Positions 46,217-54,599 of a stretch of DNA of 64,000 nt are shown in pieces. The position numbers and the translations under genes are program-made. Below the pieces are notes generated by a model. That model did no database searches and was not told the DNA's origin. It saw only the letters and a list, made by a program, of their open reading frames with translations. The DNA is from Saprospiraceae bacterium (GTDB lineage: Bacteria > Bacteroidota > Bacteroidia > Chitinophagales > Saprospiraceae): the NCBI GenBank assembly GCA_958295895.1, contig CATQHI010000014.1, positions 49,261 through 113,260 on the forward strand, written 5' to 3'. Every line of letters starts with the position of its first letter. Positions within the stretch are counted from its first letter, which is position 1.

Positions 46217-47524
46217 CTATTGCAGAATAACTCGCTGCGTGACGGCGGCTTGCGAAGTGGCAGCGTAAATAGACAGGAGGTACGTACCGCGCGCCCAGTC
46301 GGCAACTGGAACGGACAGCGTAGTGCGTGAGGGTAGGTCGGACCGCTCGTACATGGGTCTGCCCTGTAGGTCCACAATTCTGATAAGGTGAAGACTGTTG
46401 ACCGCCGCACCACTTAGATTAAGTGTTACGGTGAGGGTATGCGTAGCCGGATTGGGAGATATAACTACGTTCTCCACACTGATGTCATCACTATGCTCGC
46501 TGTTTCCGTTTGCGAACTGTTCGTGCGTTAAGCTTCGCTCCTCTACGAGGCTACACCGAGTGGTGGTCTTTAGCAACTGCTTGCGTGGTCCCTTATCAGA
46601 CAAGATTGCCCGCATCAGCCGGGCCTGACCCCGGGTGAACAGGTACATTTGGTCGTCAGCGACGTTGTCCATAAAGTTCATCGTCATTTCAAGGGTCGTG
46701 TCACCGCAGGTAGAATAATGGTAGGGGCGCGGCCGGCCGGAGTTGGGAGCGTTATGCACCGGGGTGTCCGTTACCCCATCGTCCCCGCACGGTCCGTCAC
46801 CCCCCCACAGCGGTCGCAGACCCAAGTAGTTGCCCATTAGGTGAGTCAGCGTTCTACCCCGGTCGAAGCGCTCATCGTTGTGGGACCCTACGCCGAAGTA
46901 AGTCCGACTGATAACGATACCATCCAGTTTCCGCTCCCCCCCGGGGTACTGAGCAAAGCCAGTGGCCACGAACCGGTCCGGCACCACCCATACATTCACG
47001 TACTTATTAGGGTCGAGGGCGGGAGCGGCACCCGCCTTTGTCCTTAGGCTATCCAGTTGCCGAAGTTCGTCTTCCTCCACCGTCAGGAAGTTGATGATGG
47101 GAGCCGTTGACTTTTTAGTTACACCGTAGCAAAAACGGATGCGCGTATCCGTTCCCTGGATAAGAAACTGGTTATTTACATCCCGCGGGTCCGTCTCTGG
47201 AATGAATGCCCCCGCAAAGTCTTCGTTCAACCGATTTACCTGATCCTCGATGAGGCCGGGAGCAATGGGCAGGTCGAAGTCCGTACCCAGAACATGAAAG
47301 ACGAGGGGAACTATGAGTTCCTCCCAATCTTCCACTTTGCTATCGTAGCGTGCCGCGTTCCGCACCGCGCGCATGTTTACCCGGTGCTGTTTATCCTGCC
47401 TGGCCTGATTGTCATTGTACAGCGTGGTTTTGTAATTACGGTAGGGCGAGACACTCTGCGTTGAAGCTACAGCTAATTGAAACGACAGTAGGGCGAAGAG
47501 GAGGAGGCGCTTTCGATAATTCAC
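46217..47524 (-). CDS. M43-like (pappalysin-type) pseudoprotease with T9SS sorting domain
   Basis: This 435-residue secreted protein has a signal peptide (about 1-22), the M43 N-terminal motif (LIVPLVFHVLG, then IEDQVNRLNEDFAG) and the PNKYVNVWVVP strand. The zinc site should read HExxHxxGxxH but reads HLMGNYLGLRP: Glu, the second His and the third His are replaced by L, N and P. The Met-turn MNFMDN remains. The C-terminus (VVISPNPATHTLTV to GTYLLSIYAATSQAAVTQRVILQ) is a type A T9SS sorting domain. The frame is intact, so loss of the ligands is not an indel artefact. It precedes the RHS toxin on the same strand. Confidence 0.88.
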   Translation of the reverse strand: MNYRKRLLLFALLSFQLAVASTQSVSPYRNYKTTLYNDNQARQDKQHRVNMRAVRNAARYDSKVEDWEELIVPLVFHVLGTDFDLPIAPGLIEDQVNRLNEDFAGAFIPETDPRDVNNQFLIQGTDTRIRFCYGVTKKSTAPIINFLTVEEDELRQLDSLRTKAGAAPALDPNKYVNVWVVPDRFVATGFAQYPGGERKLDGIVISRTYFGVGSHNDERFDRGRTLTHLMGNYLGLRPLWGGDGPCGDDGVTDTPVHNAPNSGRPRPYHYSTCGDTTLEMTMNFMDNVADDQMYLFTRGQARLMRAILSDKGPRKQLLKTTTRCSLVEERSLTHEQFANGNSEHSDDISVENVVISPNPATHTLTVTLNLSGAAVNSLHLIRIVDLQGRPMYERSDLPSRTTLSVPVADWARGTYLLSIYAATSQAAVTQRVILQ

Positions 47525-47994
47525 GCGTGGAGTTTAGGTGGGTAAGGACGGTCAGGATAATGAGCATCGTGAAGACATCATGAGCAAAACTCAGCGATCC
47601 TTGCCTAATTATTTAGTCACCAAAATTTAACAGGGCAAAATTAGGTGTCGGATACTCCCGGATGCAGTTTGTCCAGCGGGTGACAATTACCCTCCAGGGG
47701 ACGGTTACCTTGCCCCCGATCCACAACGGCAAGGGGTAGGCTGACGGCTAGTTAACTTAGCTCGATTTAAAAGATGGCAGAGCTCAACCGGTCCAATCAT
47801 GATGATCGTTTTTCACGCTCAGTAGGTACTTTAAGTCCTGCAATCAAGTTTGCAACACTATTGGTAATTCTGTTTCAATTCTCGCCTCCTACAAGCTACT
47901 CTATACCAAATTCCCAGCCAAAACGTGCCAATTTTGAAACACTTCCTACAGGTAGCGTTTCAATTTTATGTAACCTTACCCTCCCCACGTTCAC
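47525..47994. other. Gene-poor spacer
   Basis: No convincing gene is present. A 7-bp hairpin, CCTTGCC (47708-47714) with GGCAAGG (47728-47734), lies in the middle but has no T-run on either side. The open frame at 47774-47998 has no recognisable features and is not called. Confidence 0.5.
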
Positions 47995-48456
47995 CTAAAA
48001 AACTGCTCGAATCAACATAACCCTTCCGTTAAACTCCGTACGCTCACCTTTTCCCTTATACAATAGCGTTATGCCAATCGGCGATTGTGGAGATATACAG
48101 TAATAAAGTTCCCCCTTCAGCGTCACCTTGCCCACCCCTACCGCCAAATAATAATTGCCCCGGTCAGTCATTACTAGACTACCGGCCTTCACGCTATCCG
48201 AGGAGTGCGTAGGGTGTATTCTACCCAAGTTCTGTTGCACCTTGAGAATCTCAGTAAGCTGCCGGTGGTTGTTTTGCTCCTCTAGGTGCAGCATGGCCCG
48301 GCCGGTCTCGTACTTATCACCCGCGCTGCTCTTCGTTTCGCTGCTGCGGGAGGCGTCAATTGAGGCAAGGTTCTGAGTGATGGTACGGATGGTCCTCTCG
48401 ATATGCTCGGCGCAGGCCTGGTGGAGGGCGGCTTTCACTTCGTAGGGATCCATCAT
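47995..48456 (-). CDS. GreA/GreB-like small protein
   Basis: This 153-residue protein has the two-part Gre layout. An N-terminal coiled-coil-like region (HIERTIRTITQNLASIDASRSSETKSSAGDKYETGRAMLHLEEQNN) resembles the basic and acidic tip region of Gre factors. A C-terminal FKBP-like part (VKAGSLVMTDRGNYYLAVGVGKV, then ISPQSPIGITLLYKGKGERTEF) follows. Such short Gre-like proteins are common next to housekeeping genes in Bacteroidota and may bind RNA polymerase. Transcript-cleavage activity is unproven. It lies 14 bp downstream of metG and is probably cotranscribed. Confidence 0.65.
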   Translation of the reverse strand: MMDPYEVKAALHQACAEHIERTIRTITQNLASIDASRSSETKSSAGDKYETGRAMLHLEEQNNHRQLTEILKVQQNLGRIHPTHSSDSVKAGSLVMTDRGNYYLAVGVGKVTLKGELYYCISPQSPIGITLLYKGKGERTEFNGRVMLIRAVF

Positions 48457-48470
48457 CGGTGGGGTTTGGC

Positions 48471-50633
48471 TTATCTGACGCCTAGTCCATTTCCGAAACC
48501 CACCGGAGCAGCCACGAAGGCTAGCTTACCCGTTGCATCCTCCGCCATCAAAATCATTGCCTCGCTGAGTACACCAGCCATCTTGCGGGGGGCCAGGTTG
48601 GTGACTACGACGACGGGCTGGCCGGGCAGGTCGGCGGGTTCGAAGTGCTTGGCGATGCCGCTGACGACGCTGCGCTGCTCGCCCTCCCCCAGGTCGATGG
48701 TCAGGTGCAGTAGCTTATTTGACTTCTTGATTGCCTCTGCGGTGAGGATGGTAGCGGTGCGTAGATCGAGCTTGGTGAAGTCGTCGAACTCAATGGTGGA
48801 TTTAGCAGCGGGTGCTTCCAATATGGTTGCGTTGGTTTTTGTAGGTGCTACCGGGGTTGGAGTAGGGGCAACTTGTCTATCCCGCTCCGCTAGTGCCGCG
48901 ACCAGCTTATCCCGCTGCCGCTGGATGATATTCTTTAGCGTATCGTCCTTGCGGTCCACGATCTTGGGGAAGAGGACACCGGCCTGGCCGATCTGGTGAC
49001 CGGACTCGATTAGGGGCCGGCCGGAGGCGAGCAGATCACGCGCTACGGCCCAGTCGCCGTTGGCTACGATCTCCTGCTTCAGTACGGTGCGAAGTTTGGC
49101 ACTTACGAGGGGCACAAAGGGGTGAGCCGTCAGCGCCAGTACCGCAGCGATCTGCACGCAGTCGTACATCACCTCGGCGATGCGCGGATCGTCAGGATCG
49201 GCCTTCGCCAGCGACCAGGGCGCCGCCTCCTGGAGGTAAGTATTGCCGTAGGTAGCTAGCTCGACGAAGGTGGTAGCGGCATCCTTGAAGCGGAAGGCTT
49301 CAAAGTGGGTGGCAAGGGTGGCAAGTGTGTCCCGCAATTGACGTTGCACCTGCGACCCCGCCCCGGTGGTGGGCACCCGACCGTCGAAATACTTGTGGGT
49401 AAGCACCGTGACCCGGTTAAAGAAGTTACCCAGCTTATCGGCCAGGTCCTTGTCGTAGTACTCGGTGAAGCCGTCCCAGGTGAAGTCGGCGTCACTCTGC
49501 TCGGGGAGATTGCGGATGAGGGCCCAGCGCAGGGCATCCTCGCCGTTGGGGAAGTCCTGGAACTCCTCGACGTACTCGTGCAGCTCGATGCCCCAGCCGC
49601 GGGACTTGGAGAACTTATCGCCCTCGAAGTTGAGGAACTGGTTGGCGGGCACGTTCTTGGGCAGCACGTAGTGGCCGTGGGCGCGCAGCATGGCCGGAAA
49701 AATGAGGCAGTGGAAGACGATGTTGTCCTTGCCGATGAAGTGAATGAGCTCGGTGTCGGGATTTTGCCAGTAGTCGCGCCAGTCGCGGCCGTGGTCGAGG
49801 CACCACTGCTTGGTGCTGGAGATGTAACCGATGGGCGCGTCGAACCAGACGTAGAGCACCTTACCCTCTGCCTCGGGGTGCGGTACGCTGATGCCCCAGT
49901 CGAGATCGCGCGTGATGGCCCGGGGCTGCAGGCCCTCGTTGAGCCAGCTCATGCACTGACCGATGACGTGCTTTTTCCAGGTCGTGGGGTCGTGGACCTG
50001 TACGCCGTCGACGGTGCCCTCCTGAATCCAGGTGCGTAGGAAGTCCTCGTGCTTAGCCAGATCGAAATACCAGTGCTTGGTCTCGCGTAGGACGGGTGTG
50101 GTGCCGCTGAGTACGGAAACAGGATTAATGAGCTCCGTTGGGGAAAGATCGCTACCGCAGTTCTCGCACTGATCGCCGAAGGCCTCGGTGTAGCCGCAGC
50201 GCGGGCAGGTGCCCCTGATGTAGCGGTCGGCCAGGAACTGCCGGTACTCCGGGTCGTAGTACTGCTCGGTGGTCTTGACGATAAACTCTCCACCCTTCTG
50301 GTCGAGGGTGCGGAAGAAGTCCTGGCTGGTCTCGTGGTGCAGCGGTGCGCTGGTGCGGTGGTAATAATCGAAGCTGATGCCCAGGGCGGCGAAACTGGCC
50401 TTATTGAGCGCGTGGTACTTGTCAATGATGTCCTGCGGCTTGATCCCCTCCTTCTTGGCGCGCAGCGTGATGGCCGCGCCGTGCTCGTCGCTGCCGCAGA
50501 CCCACAGCACATCCTTACCCATCAGCCGTAGGTAGCGGGCGTACAGGTCGGCGGGCAGGTAGGCACCGGCCAGGTGACCGAGATGGAGGGGACCGTTGGC
50601 GTACGGTAGAGCGGAGGTAAGCAGGTGGGGCAT
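48471..50633 (-). CDS. metG: Methionine-tRNA ligase
   Basis: This enzyme charges tRNA-Met. The 720-residue protein has the class I HIGH motif as HLGH in LPYANGPLHLGHLAGAYL, the zinc knuckle CPRCGYTEAFGDQCENCG, and the KMSKS-type loop KFSKSRGWGI. An anticodon-binding domain follows, and a C-terminal EMAP/tRNA-binding domain (FDDFTKLDLRTATILTAEAIKKSNKLLHLTIDLG, ending AAPVGFGNGLGVR) completes it. The frame is intact. A GC-box copy at 49346-49364 encodes TGAGSQVQ in a linker. The -7 box TACTTTTG lies at 50653-50660. A small Gre-like gene follows. Confidence 0.96.
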   Translation of the reverse strand: MPHLLTSALPYANGPLHLGHLAGAYLPADLYARYLRLMGKDVLWVCGSDEHGAAITLRAKKEGIKPQDIIDKYHALNKASFAALGISFDYYHRTSAPLHHETSQDFFRTLDQKGGEFIVKTTEQYYDPEYRQFLADRYIRGTCPRCGYTEAFGDQCENCGSDLSPTELINPVSVLSGTTPVLRETKHWYFDLAKHEDFLRTWIQEGTVDGVQVHDPTTWKKHVIGQCMSWLNEGLQPRAITRDLDWGISVPHPEAEGKVLYVWFDAPIGYISSTKQWCLDHGRDWRDYWQNPDTELIHFIGKDNIVFHCLIFPAMLRAHGHYVLPKNVPANQFLNFEGDKFSKSRGWGIELHEYVEEFQDFPNGEDALRWALIRNLPEQSDADFTWDGFTEYYDKDLADKLGNFFNRVTVLTHKYFDGRVPTTGAGSQVQRQLRDTLATLATHFEAFRFKDAATTFVELATYGNTYLQEAAPWSLAKADPDDPRIAEVMYDCVQIAAVLALTAHPFVPLVSAKLRTVLKQEIVANGDWAVARDLLASGRPLIESGHQIGQAGVLFPKIVDRKDDTLKNIIQRQRDKLVAALAERDRQVAPTPTPVAPTKTNATILEAPAAKSTIEFDDFTKLDLRTATILTAEAIKKSNKLLHLTIDLGEGEQRSVVSGIAKHFEPADLPGQPVVVVTNLAPRKMAGVLSEAMILMAEDATGKLAFVAAPVGFGNGLGVR
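49346..49364 (-). repeat. Dispersed GC-box repeat copy in metG
   Basis: The sequence is GCACCTGCGACCCCGCCCC. Read in the metG frame it gives GAGSQVQ, the same SQVQ ending as the two long copies at 27.6 and 35.9 kb. Confidence 0.65.
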
Positions 50634-50652
50634 GGCGATAAGCTAGTGCGCG

Positions 50653-50660
50653 CAAAAGTA
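50653..50660 (-). promoter_or_regulatory. Putative metG -7 promoter box
   Basis: TACTTTTG on the minus strand matches TAnnTTTG, 19 nt upstream of the metG start. Confidence 0.5.
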
Positions 50661-50700
50661 GCGTACCGGCCGGCGAGGAGAAAAGGTGTATTAATGTTAG

Positions 50701-50729
50701 TTGTCGCTACAACAATAAGGTTAATTTTG
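50701..50729 (+). promoter_or_regulatory. Full Bacteroidota promoter with no annotated gene
   Basis: TTG at 50701-50703 and TAATTTTG at 50722-50729 are spaced by 18 nt, close to the TTG-N19-TAnnTTTG consensus. It is the best promoter match seen in the window. It points rightward into a short region ending in a strong hairpin at 50845-50868. Confidence 0.55.
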
Positions 50730-50734
50730 TCGTA

Positions 50735-50877
50735 CTGACAATAACACTATACATGACGACGCTTTCACGGCAGCTATTCTATTCGTTTTACTTTTCGACA
50801 CTGTAGCTATTAGACACTTTTAGACACAAACACATTTTCGGTGCAGCGGCGGGCCTTGGTCCGCCGCTCCTCTTTTG
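50735..50877 (+). ncRNA. Candidate small RNA or leader transcript
   Basis: A transcript of about 140 nt is predicted from the promoter at 50701-50729 to the terminator-like hairpin at 50845-50877. It contains a 17-codon frame (about 50754-50807, MTTLSRQLFYSFYFSTL) that might be a tiny peptide or chance. No known RNA family is recognised. Confidence 0.35.
50845..50877 (+). terminator. Intrinsic terminator-like hairpin
   Basis: AGCGGCGGGCC pairs with GGTCCGCCGCT (one G-U) around TT, followed by CCTCTTTTG. It ends the candidate small RNA, and in the other direction it lies just past the GH88 stop codon. Confidence 0.6.
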
Positions 50878-50880
50878 TGA

Positions 50881-52935
50881 CTACTCAATCACCCGCGCAA
50901 ACCCCTCCCGCGTACGAAAAGCCGCATTGCCCGGTTCCCAGCCCGCCGTGAAGCGGTAAGTAGTAGGCTCCCCGTCCGTCAGCTTCAGCCGTACGTAATA
51001 GGTCGAGCCGATGGGCGTATCGTCAGGCATGAACTCGCCCTGCCCCAGTACATCATCCTGCTCCGCCGACACCGCCATCCCTAGGGTGTTGTCCAGCTCG
51101 GCCTGCGGACCGTAGGTATACATCACGAAACGGTCACCCCGCTCCTCGGTGTACACCGTATCGCTGTGCAGATTGACAATGCCGGTCAGTAGCTCCTCGT
51201 CTCCCCGTAGCCCAGTCAGTGTCACGCTGGATTCGTAGCCGTAAGTGCCCGCTTCAATACTAATCTCCCAGTCCAGATCGAGGGTGCGGCCGGCTACCTC
51301 CCACCCATTGTAGTCGAGCAGGAAGCGGGAGCGCTCGGGTGTTTCCTCCAGGATGCGAAAGTGCTCCTCGGCCGCATCGCCCAGCCGGTAGACGCTATCA
51401 CCGATCATGAGGCCGATACTGCCAGCGCCGAGGGAGTTGCCGACTTTGAGCACGTCCATGCCCCAGGGCTGGAGCTCGTGATAACTCTCGACCTCCCTAC
51501 CGACCTTATCGAGGATCATCTCGTTGGTGCGCTTACCAAATATGTCGATGCCATTGCGCTCATCGAAGTACAGCCGAAAGCCGACGTTCTCGTTCTCCCA
51601 CATCGGGCCCTCGCTCTGGTACACGGGGGGTAGGATCTGCCCCAGGTGGTCGGTGTCGCGGGTGGCCTCGGTGAGCTCGTTCCAGTTACCGGCCTCGTCG
51701 TGGCGCGCCATACGGATGTTAGTTCCACCCTTACCCGGACTCATTCGCGTAGCGCTGAGGCGGTTGAGAGCCTCCAGGTAGTAGTAATCCCCGTAGTTGA
51801 TGTTGACGTCTACCTCGGCCTTGCGCTCGTCGCCGTTGTTGATTATGTGGGGTTTGTTGCCGGTTTGGTGGCGAAGTAGGCCGCCCATCGGATCATCCGC
51901 TCCGGCCAGGTACTCCGGACTGCTCAGTGCCAGCAGTAGCCGCTCGGCGACCTGCCGGTATACGGTATCTCCCGTTGCCTCACTCAGGGGAAAGAAGGCG
52001 CTGGCCGCGATGGCCGCCGCACTCGCATCCCGCTCCTCCCCCGGTGCGTCAAAGTCCCAAAACGGAATGGTATCCGCCGGTAAGTGCTCGATGAAGTAGT
52101 CTGCCGCAGACACCGCCCGGTCGAGGTAGCGCCGCTCCCCCAGGTCCTGGTACATTTCCGTAAAGCCGTAGATGGCCCAGGCCTGTCCGCGGGCCCAGGC
52201 GGTCTCGTCGCCCTTGCCCTGGTGGGTGTGGCGGCTACGTACGCTGCCGTCGGCTGGATTATAGTCCACCACGTGGTAGCTACTCCCGTCGGCCCGGAAG
52301 TGCTCGGCGTCAGTACGGTCGGCGTGGGCGCGTACCATGGTGAGGTAGCTACTGTCTCCCGTTTCCCGCGCCGCAAAGGTGAACAGGTGCAGGTTCATCA
52401 TATTATCAATGATGGTCAGGTGGTTGGTGTCGGCGCGGTCCCAGCTGCGGATGGTCCGGGGAGTAGGATTAAAGCGACCGGCACCGGTACGGGCGGCCGT
52501 CAGTAGGGGCTGGAGGTAGGCGGCCGTGTCACCGGTTAGCTCCAGGGCCTTGCCGAAGCTGGAGTACATGATGAAGCCGATGTCGTGATTGCGGTCGTAG
52601 GTCTGGTTGGGCCGTAGGGTCTCAGTCCACTTAGCGGCCTGGGCCAGTACGGCGGTATCCCGGTCGTGAGCGTAAATCTGCCAGAGGATACCGGGGAAGA
52701 AGCCGCTCGTCCAGTCTTCCCGGTCGACCTGCCGCCAGCTGCCATCGTCCCAGGCATTGCGGGGCAGGCCGGCTGCGGTATCCAGGGTGGTGGCGGCGCG
52801 CAGGTACTTTTCTTTGGCCAGCGCGAAAATGCTGTCCGTAGAGAAGGCGGGCGGGGCCGCAGGTGCTGGGCTTTGTTGAGCAAGTACGGGCCCCAGCAGG
52901 CACAGTTGGACGAGCGTAGTAAGTAGAATGCGCAT
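50881..52935 (-). CDS. GH88/GH105-type unsaturated glucuronyl hydrolase fused to DUF4861
   Basis: This 684-residue exported enzyme has a signal peptide (ending VLAQ, about residue 19). An (alpha/alpha)6 barrel domain of GH88 type follows at about 30-385, with REDWTSGFFPGILWQ, the aspartate-bearing RNHDIGFIMYSS and IDNMMNLHLF segments, and GDETAWARGQAWAIYGF. A DUF4861 domain (about 400-684, EGPMWENENVGFRLYFDERNGIDIFGK) completes it. It should remove unsaturated uronic acid from oligosaccharides made by polysaccharide lyases. It is divergent from kduI-kduD, which process the released sugar. A GC-box copy lies just after the signal-peptide codons. Confidence 0.88.
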   Translation of the reverse strand: MRILLTTLVQLCLLGPVLAQQSPAPAAPPAFSTDSIFALAKEKYLRAATTLDTAAGLPRNAWDDGSWRQVDREDWTSGFFPGILWQIYAHDRDTAVLAQAAKWTETLRPNQTYDRNHDIGFIMYSSFGKALELTGDTAAYLQPLLTAARTGAGRFNPTPRTIRSWDRADTNHLTIIDNMMNLHLFTFAARETGDSSYLTMVRAHADRTDAEHFRADGSSYHVVDYNPADGSVRSRHTHQGKGDETAWARGQAWAIYGFTEMYQDLGERRYLDRAVSAADYFIEHLPADTIPFWDFDAPGEERDASAAAIAASAFFPLSEATGDTVYRQVAERLLLALSSPEYLAGADDPMGGLLRHQTGNKPHIINNGDERKAEVDVNINYGDYYYLEALNRLSATRMSPGKGGTNIRMARHDEAGNWNELTEATRDTDHLGQILPPVYQSEGPMWENENVGFRLYFDERNGIDIFGKRTNEMILDKVGREVESYHELQPWGMDVLKVGNSLGAGSIGLMIGDSVYRLGDAAEEHFRILEETPERSRFLLDYNGWEVAGRTLDLDWEISIEAGTYGYESSVTLTGLRGDEELLTGIVNLHSDTVYTEERGDRFVMYTYGPQAELDNTLGMAVSAEQDDVLGQGEFMPDDTPIGSTYYVRLKLTDGEPTTYRFTAGWEPGNAAFRTREGFARVIE
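52849..52866 (+). repeat. Dispersed GC-box repeat copy in coding DNA
   Basis: GGGCGGGGCCGCAGGTGC, the perfect core, encodes PAPAAPP on the other strand at the start of the mature GH88 protein. Confidence 0.7.
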
Positions 52936-52962
52936 AGTGAGTCAGTATGATCTGCCTAAAGT

Positions 52963-52974
52963 TAGTCCGGACTA
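52963..52974. promoter_or_regulatory. Palindromic operator candidate between GH88 and kduI
   Basis: TAGTCCGGACTA is a perfect 12-bp palindrome in the divergent spacer, 11 bp upstream of the kduI -7 box. A regulator bound here could control both directions. The NrtR-like protein encoded at 54584-55279 is the obvious candidate (inference). Confidence 0.5.
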
Positions 52975-52985
52975 CTAATTCCGTG

Positions 52986-52993
52986 TATATTTG
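52986..52993 (+). promoter_or_regulatory. Putative kduI -7 promoter box
   Basis: TATATTTG matches TAnnTTTG exactly, 21 nt before the kduI ATG at 53015. The palindrome at 52963-52974 lies in the expected -33 to -7 spacer. Confidence 0.55.
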
Positions 52994-53014
52994 ACGCAGA
53001 AAATTTTACCCCAC

Positions 53015-53845
53015 ATGGAAATGCGCCACGGCGTCCACCCCGCCCACTTCAGGACCCAGACTACGGATGAGCTCCGCGATGAATTTCTCGCCACCGGCGT
53101 GATGACCCCCGGAGCGGTCACCCTTTTCCACTCCTTCTACGACCGCTTCATCTTCGGGGGCGCAGTGCCCACCGGCGGGGAGCTACAGCTCGAAAACGAC
53201 GAGGCGCTACGGGCCGACTACTTCCTCGAACGCCGCGAACTCGGCATCCTCAACCTGGGCGGAGCAGGCAGCGTGACCGTCGACGGCACCGACTACCCCA
53301 TGGCCCGTTTCGACTGTCTGTACGTCAGCCGCGGCTCCCGGGAGGTGACCTTCCGTAGCGGCGCGGCCGGGGAGCCCGCTAAGTTCTACCTCAACTCCGC
53401 CCCCGCCCACCGGGAGTACCCTACCACGAAGGCGACGCAGTCGGAGGCCAACCGCATCGAGCTCGGCGACGAGGCCCACGCCAATAAGCGGGTACTCTAC
53501 CAGTACATTCACGAGGACGGCATCCAGAGCTGCCAGGTCGTCATGGGCTTCACGGAGCTTGTAGCGGGCAACATTTGGAACACCTTCCCGCCCCACACCC
53601 ACGCCCGCCGTATGGAGGTGTACCTCTACTTCGACCTGCCGGAAGACGAGCTCGTCATGCACTTCATGGGTAGCCCCGACCAGACCCGCCACCTGGTCGT
53701 GCGCAATGATGAGGCGGTAATTTCCCCACCCTGGTCGATCCACAGTGGTGCCGGCACGGTAGCCTACCGCTTCGTCTGGGGCATGGCCGGGGAGAATCAA
53801 TCCTTTGCGGACATGGACGCCGCCCCACTCTCTACCATTCGCTAG
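53015..53845 (+). CDS. kduI: 5-dehydro-4-deoxy-D-glucuronate isomerase
   Basis: KduI isomerises 4-deoxy-5-ketouronate to 2,5-diketo-3-deoxygluconate in pectin and other uronate degradation. From ATG 53015 (MEMRHGVHPAHFRTQTTDELRD) it has 276 residues, close to the usual 278. The cupin zinc site is visible in NTFPPHTHARRMEVYLYFD, with later STOP-proximal histidines. The open frame extends back to 52991, but this lies at the promoter. kduD begins 1 bp after the stop. The unit is divergent from the GH88 enzyme. Confidence 0.95.
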   Translation: MEMRHGVHPAHFRTQTTDELRDEFLATGVMTPGAVTLFHSFYDRFIFGGAVPTGGELQLENDEALRADYFLERRELGILNLGGAGSVTVDGTDYPMARFDCLYVSRGSREVTFRSGAAGEPAKFYLNSAPAHREYPTTKATQSEANRIELGDEAHANKRVLYQYIHEDGIQSCQVVMGFTELVAGNIWNTFPPHTHARRMEVYLYFDLPEDELVMHFMGSPDQTRHLVVRNDEAVISPPWSIHSGAGTVAYRFVWGMAGENQSFADMDAAPLSTIR

Positions 53846-53846
53846 T

Positions 53847-54599
53847 ATGTTTGACCTCACGGGAAAGACTGCCCTCGTCACCGGCTGTAAACGTGGCATC
53901 GGCTACGCGATGGCGGAAGGACTAGCCGCGGCGGGTGCGGATATTATTGGGGTATCGGCCAGTCTCTCAGCCGACGATGATATCGCTGCCGCAGTTACTG
54001 AGCTCGGCCGCCACTTCACCGCCTACCGCTGCGATTTCAGCGACCGCGCCGCCCTCACTGCCTTCATTACCGAGGTCAAAGACACCCACGGCACGCCGGA
54101 CATCTTAGTTAACAACGCCGGTACCATCCGGCGAGCACCGGCCGCCGAGCATTCAGATGCCTACTGGGACGAGGTGATCGCCGTAAACCAGACCGCCCCG
54201 TTCATTCTCGCCCGCGAGTTCGGCCGCGACATGGTGGACCGGGGCAGCGGTAAGATCATCTTTACCGCCTCGCTACTCACCTACCAGGGGGGCATCACCG
54301 TGCCGGGCTATGCGGCCTCCAAGGGGGCCATCGGTCAGCTCGTCATGGCACTGTCCAACGAGTGGGCCGGCCGGGGCGTGCAGGTCAACGCGATCGCGCC
54401 GGGCTACGTGCGTACCGACAATACGCAGGCGCTACAGGATAATCCGGAGCGCTCCGAAGCCATCCTCGGCCGCATCCCCGCCGGCCGCTGGGGGGAGCCG
54501 GACGACTTCAGGGGCCCCACCGTTTTCCTAGCCAGTGCCGCTTCGGACTATGTGTCCGGCACGGTACTCACCGTAGATGGCGGATGGATGGGCCGCTGA
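53847..54599 (+). CDS. kduD: 2-dehydro-3-deoxy-D-gluconate 5-dehydrogenase
   Basis: KduD reduces 2,5-diketo-3-deoxygluconate to 2-keto-3-deoxygluconate with NADH. From ATG 53847 (MFDLTGKTALVTGCKRGIG) this short-chain dehydrogenase has 250 residues, a normal length. It shows TGxxxGIG, the NNAG segment, and the catalytic YAASK. The C-terminus YVSGTVLTVDGGWMGR is typical. The gene starts 1 bp after kduI. The regulator gene overlaps its last 16 bp, so all three are probably translated from one message. No kdgK or kdgA lies in the window. Confidence 0.95.
   Translation: MFDLTGKTALVTGCKRGIGYAMAEGLAAAGADIIGVSASLSADDDIAAAVTELGRHFTAYRCDFSDRAALTAFITEVKDTHGTPDILVNNAGTIRRAPAAEHSDAYWDEVIAVNQTAPFILAREFGRDMVDRGSGKIIFTASLLTYQGGITVPGYAASKGAIGQLVMALSNEWAGRGVQVNAIAPGYVRTDNTQALQDNPERSEAILGRIPAGRWGEPDDFRGPTVFLASAASDYVSGTVLTVDGGWMGR

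Noticed and set aside
47774..47998. Plus-strand frame of 74 residues
   Set aside because: It has no family signal, lies convergent to and partly over the Gre-like gene end, and has weak start context.
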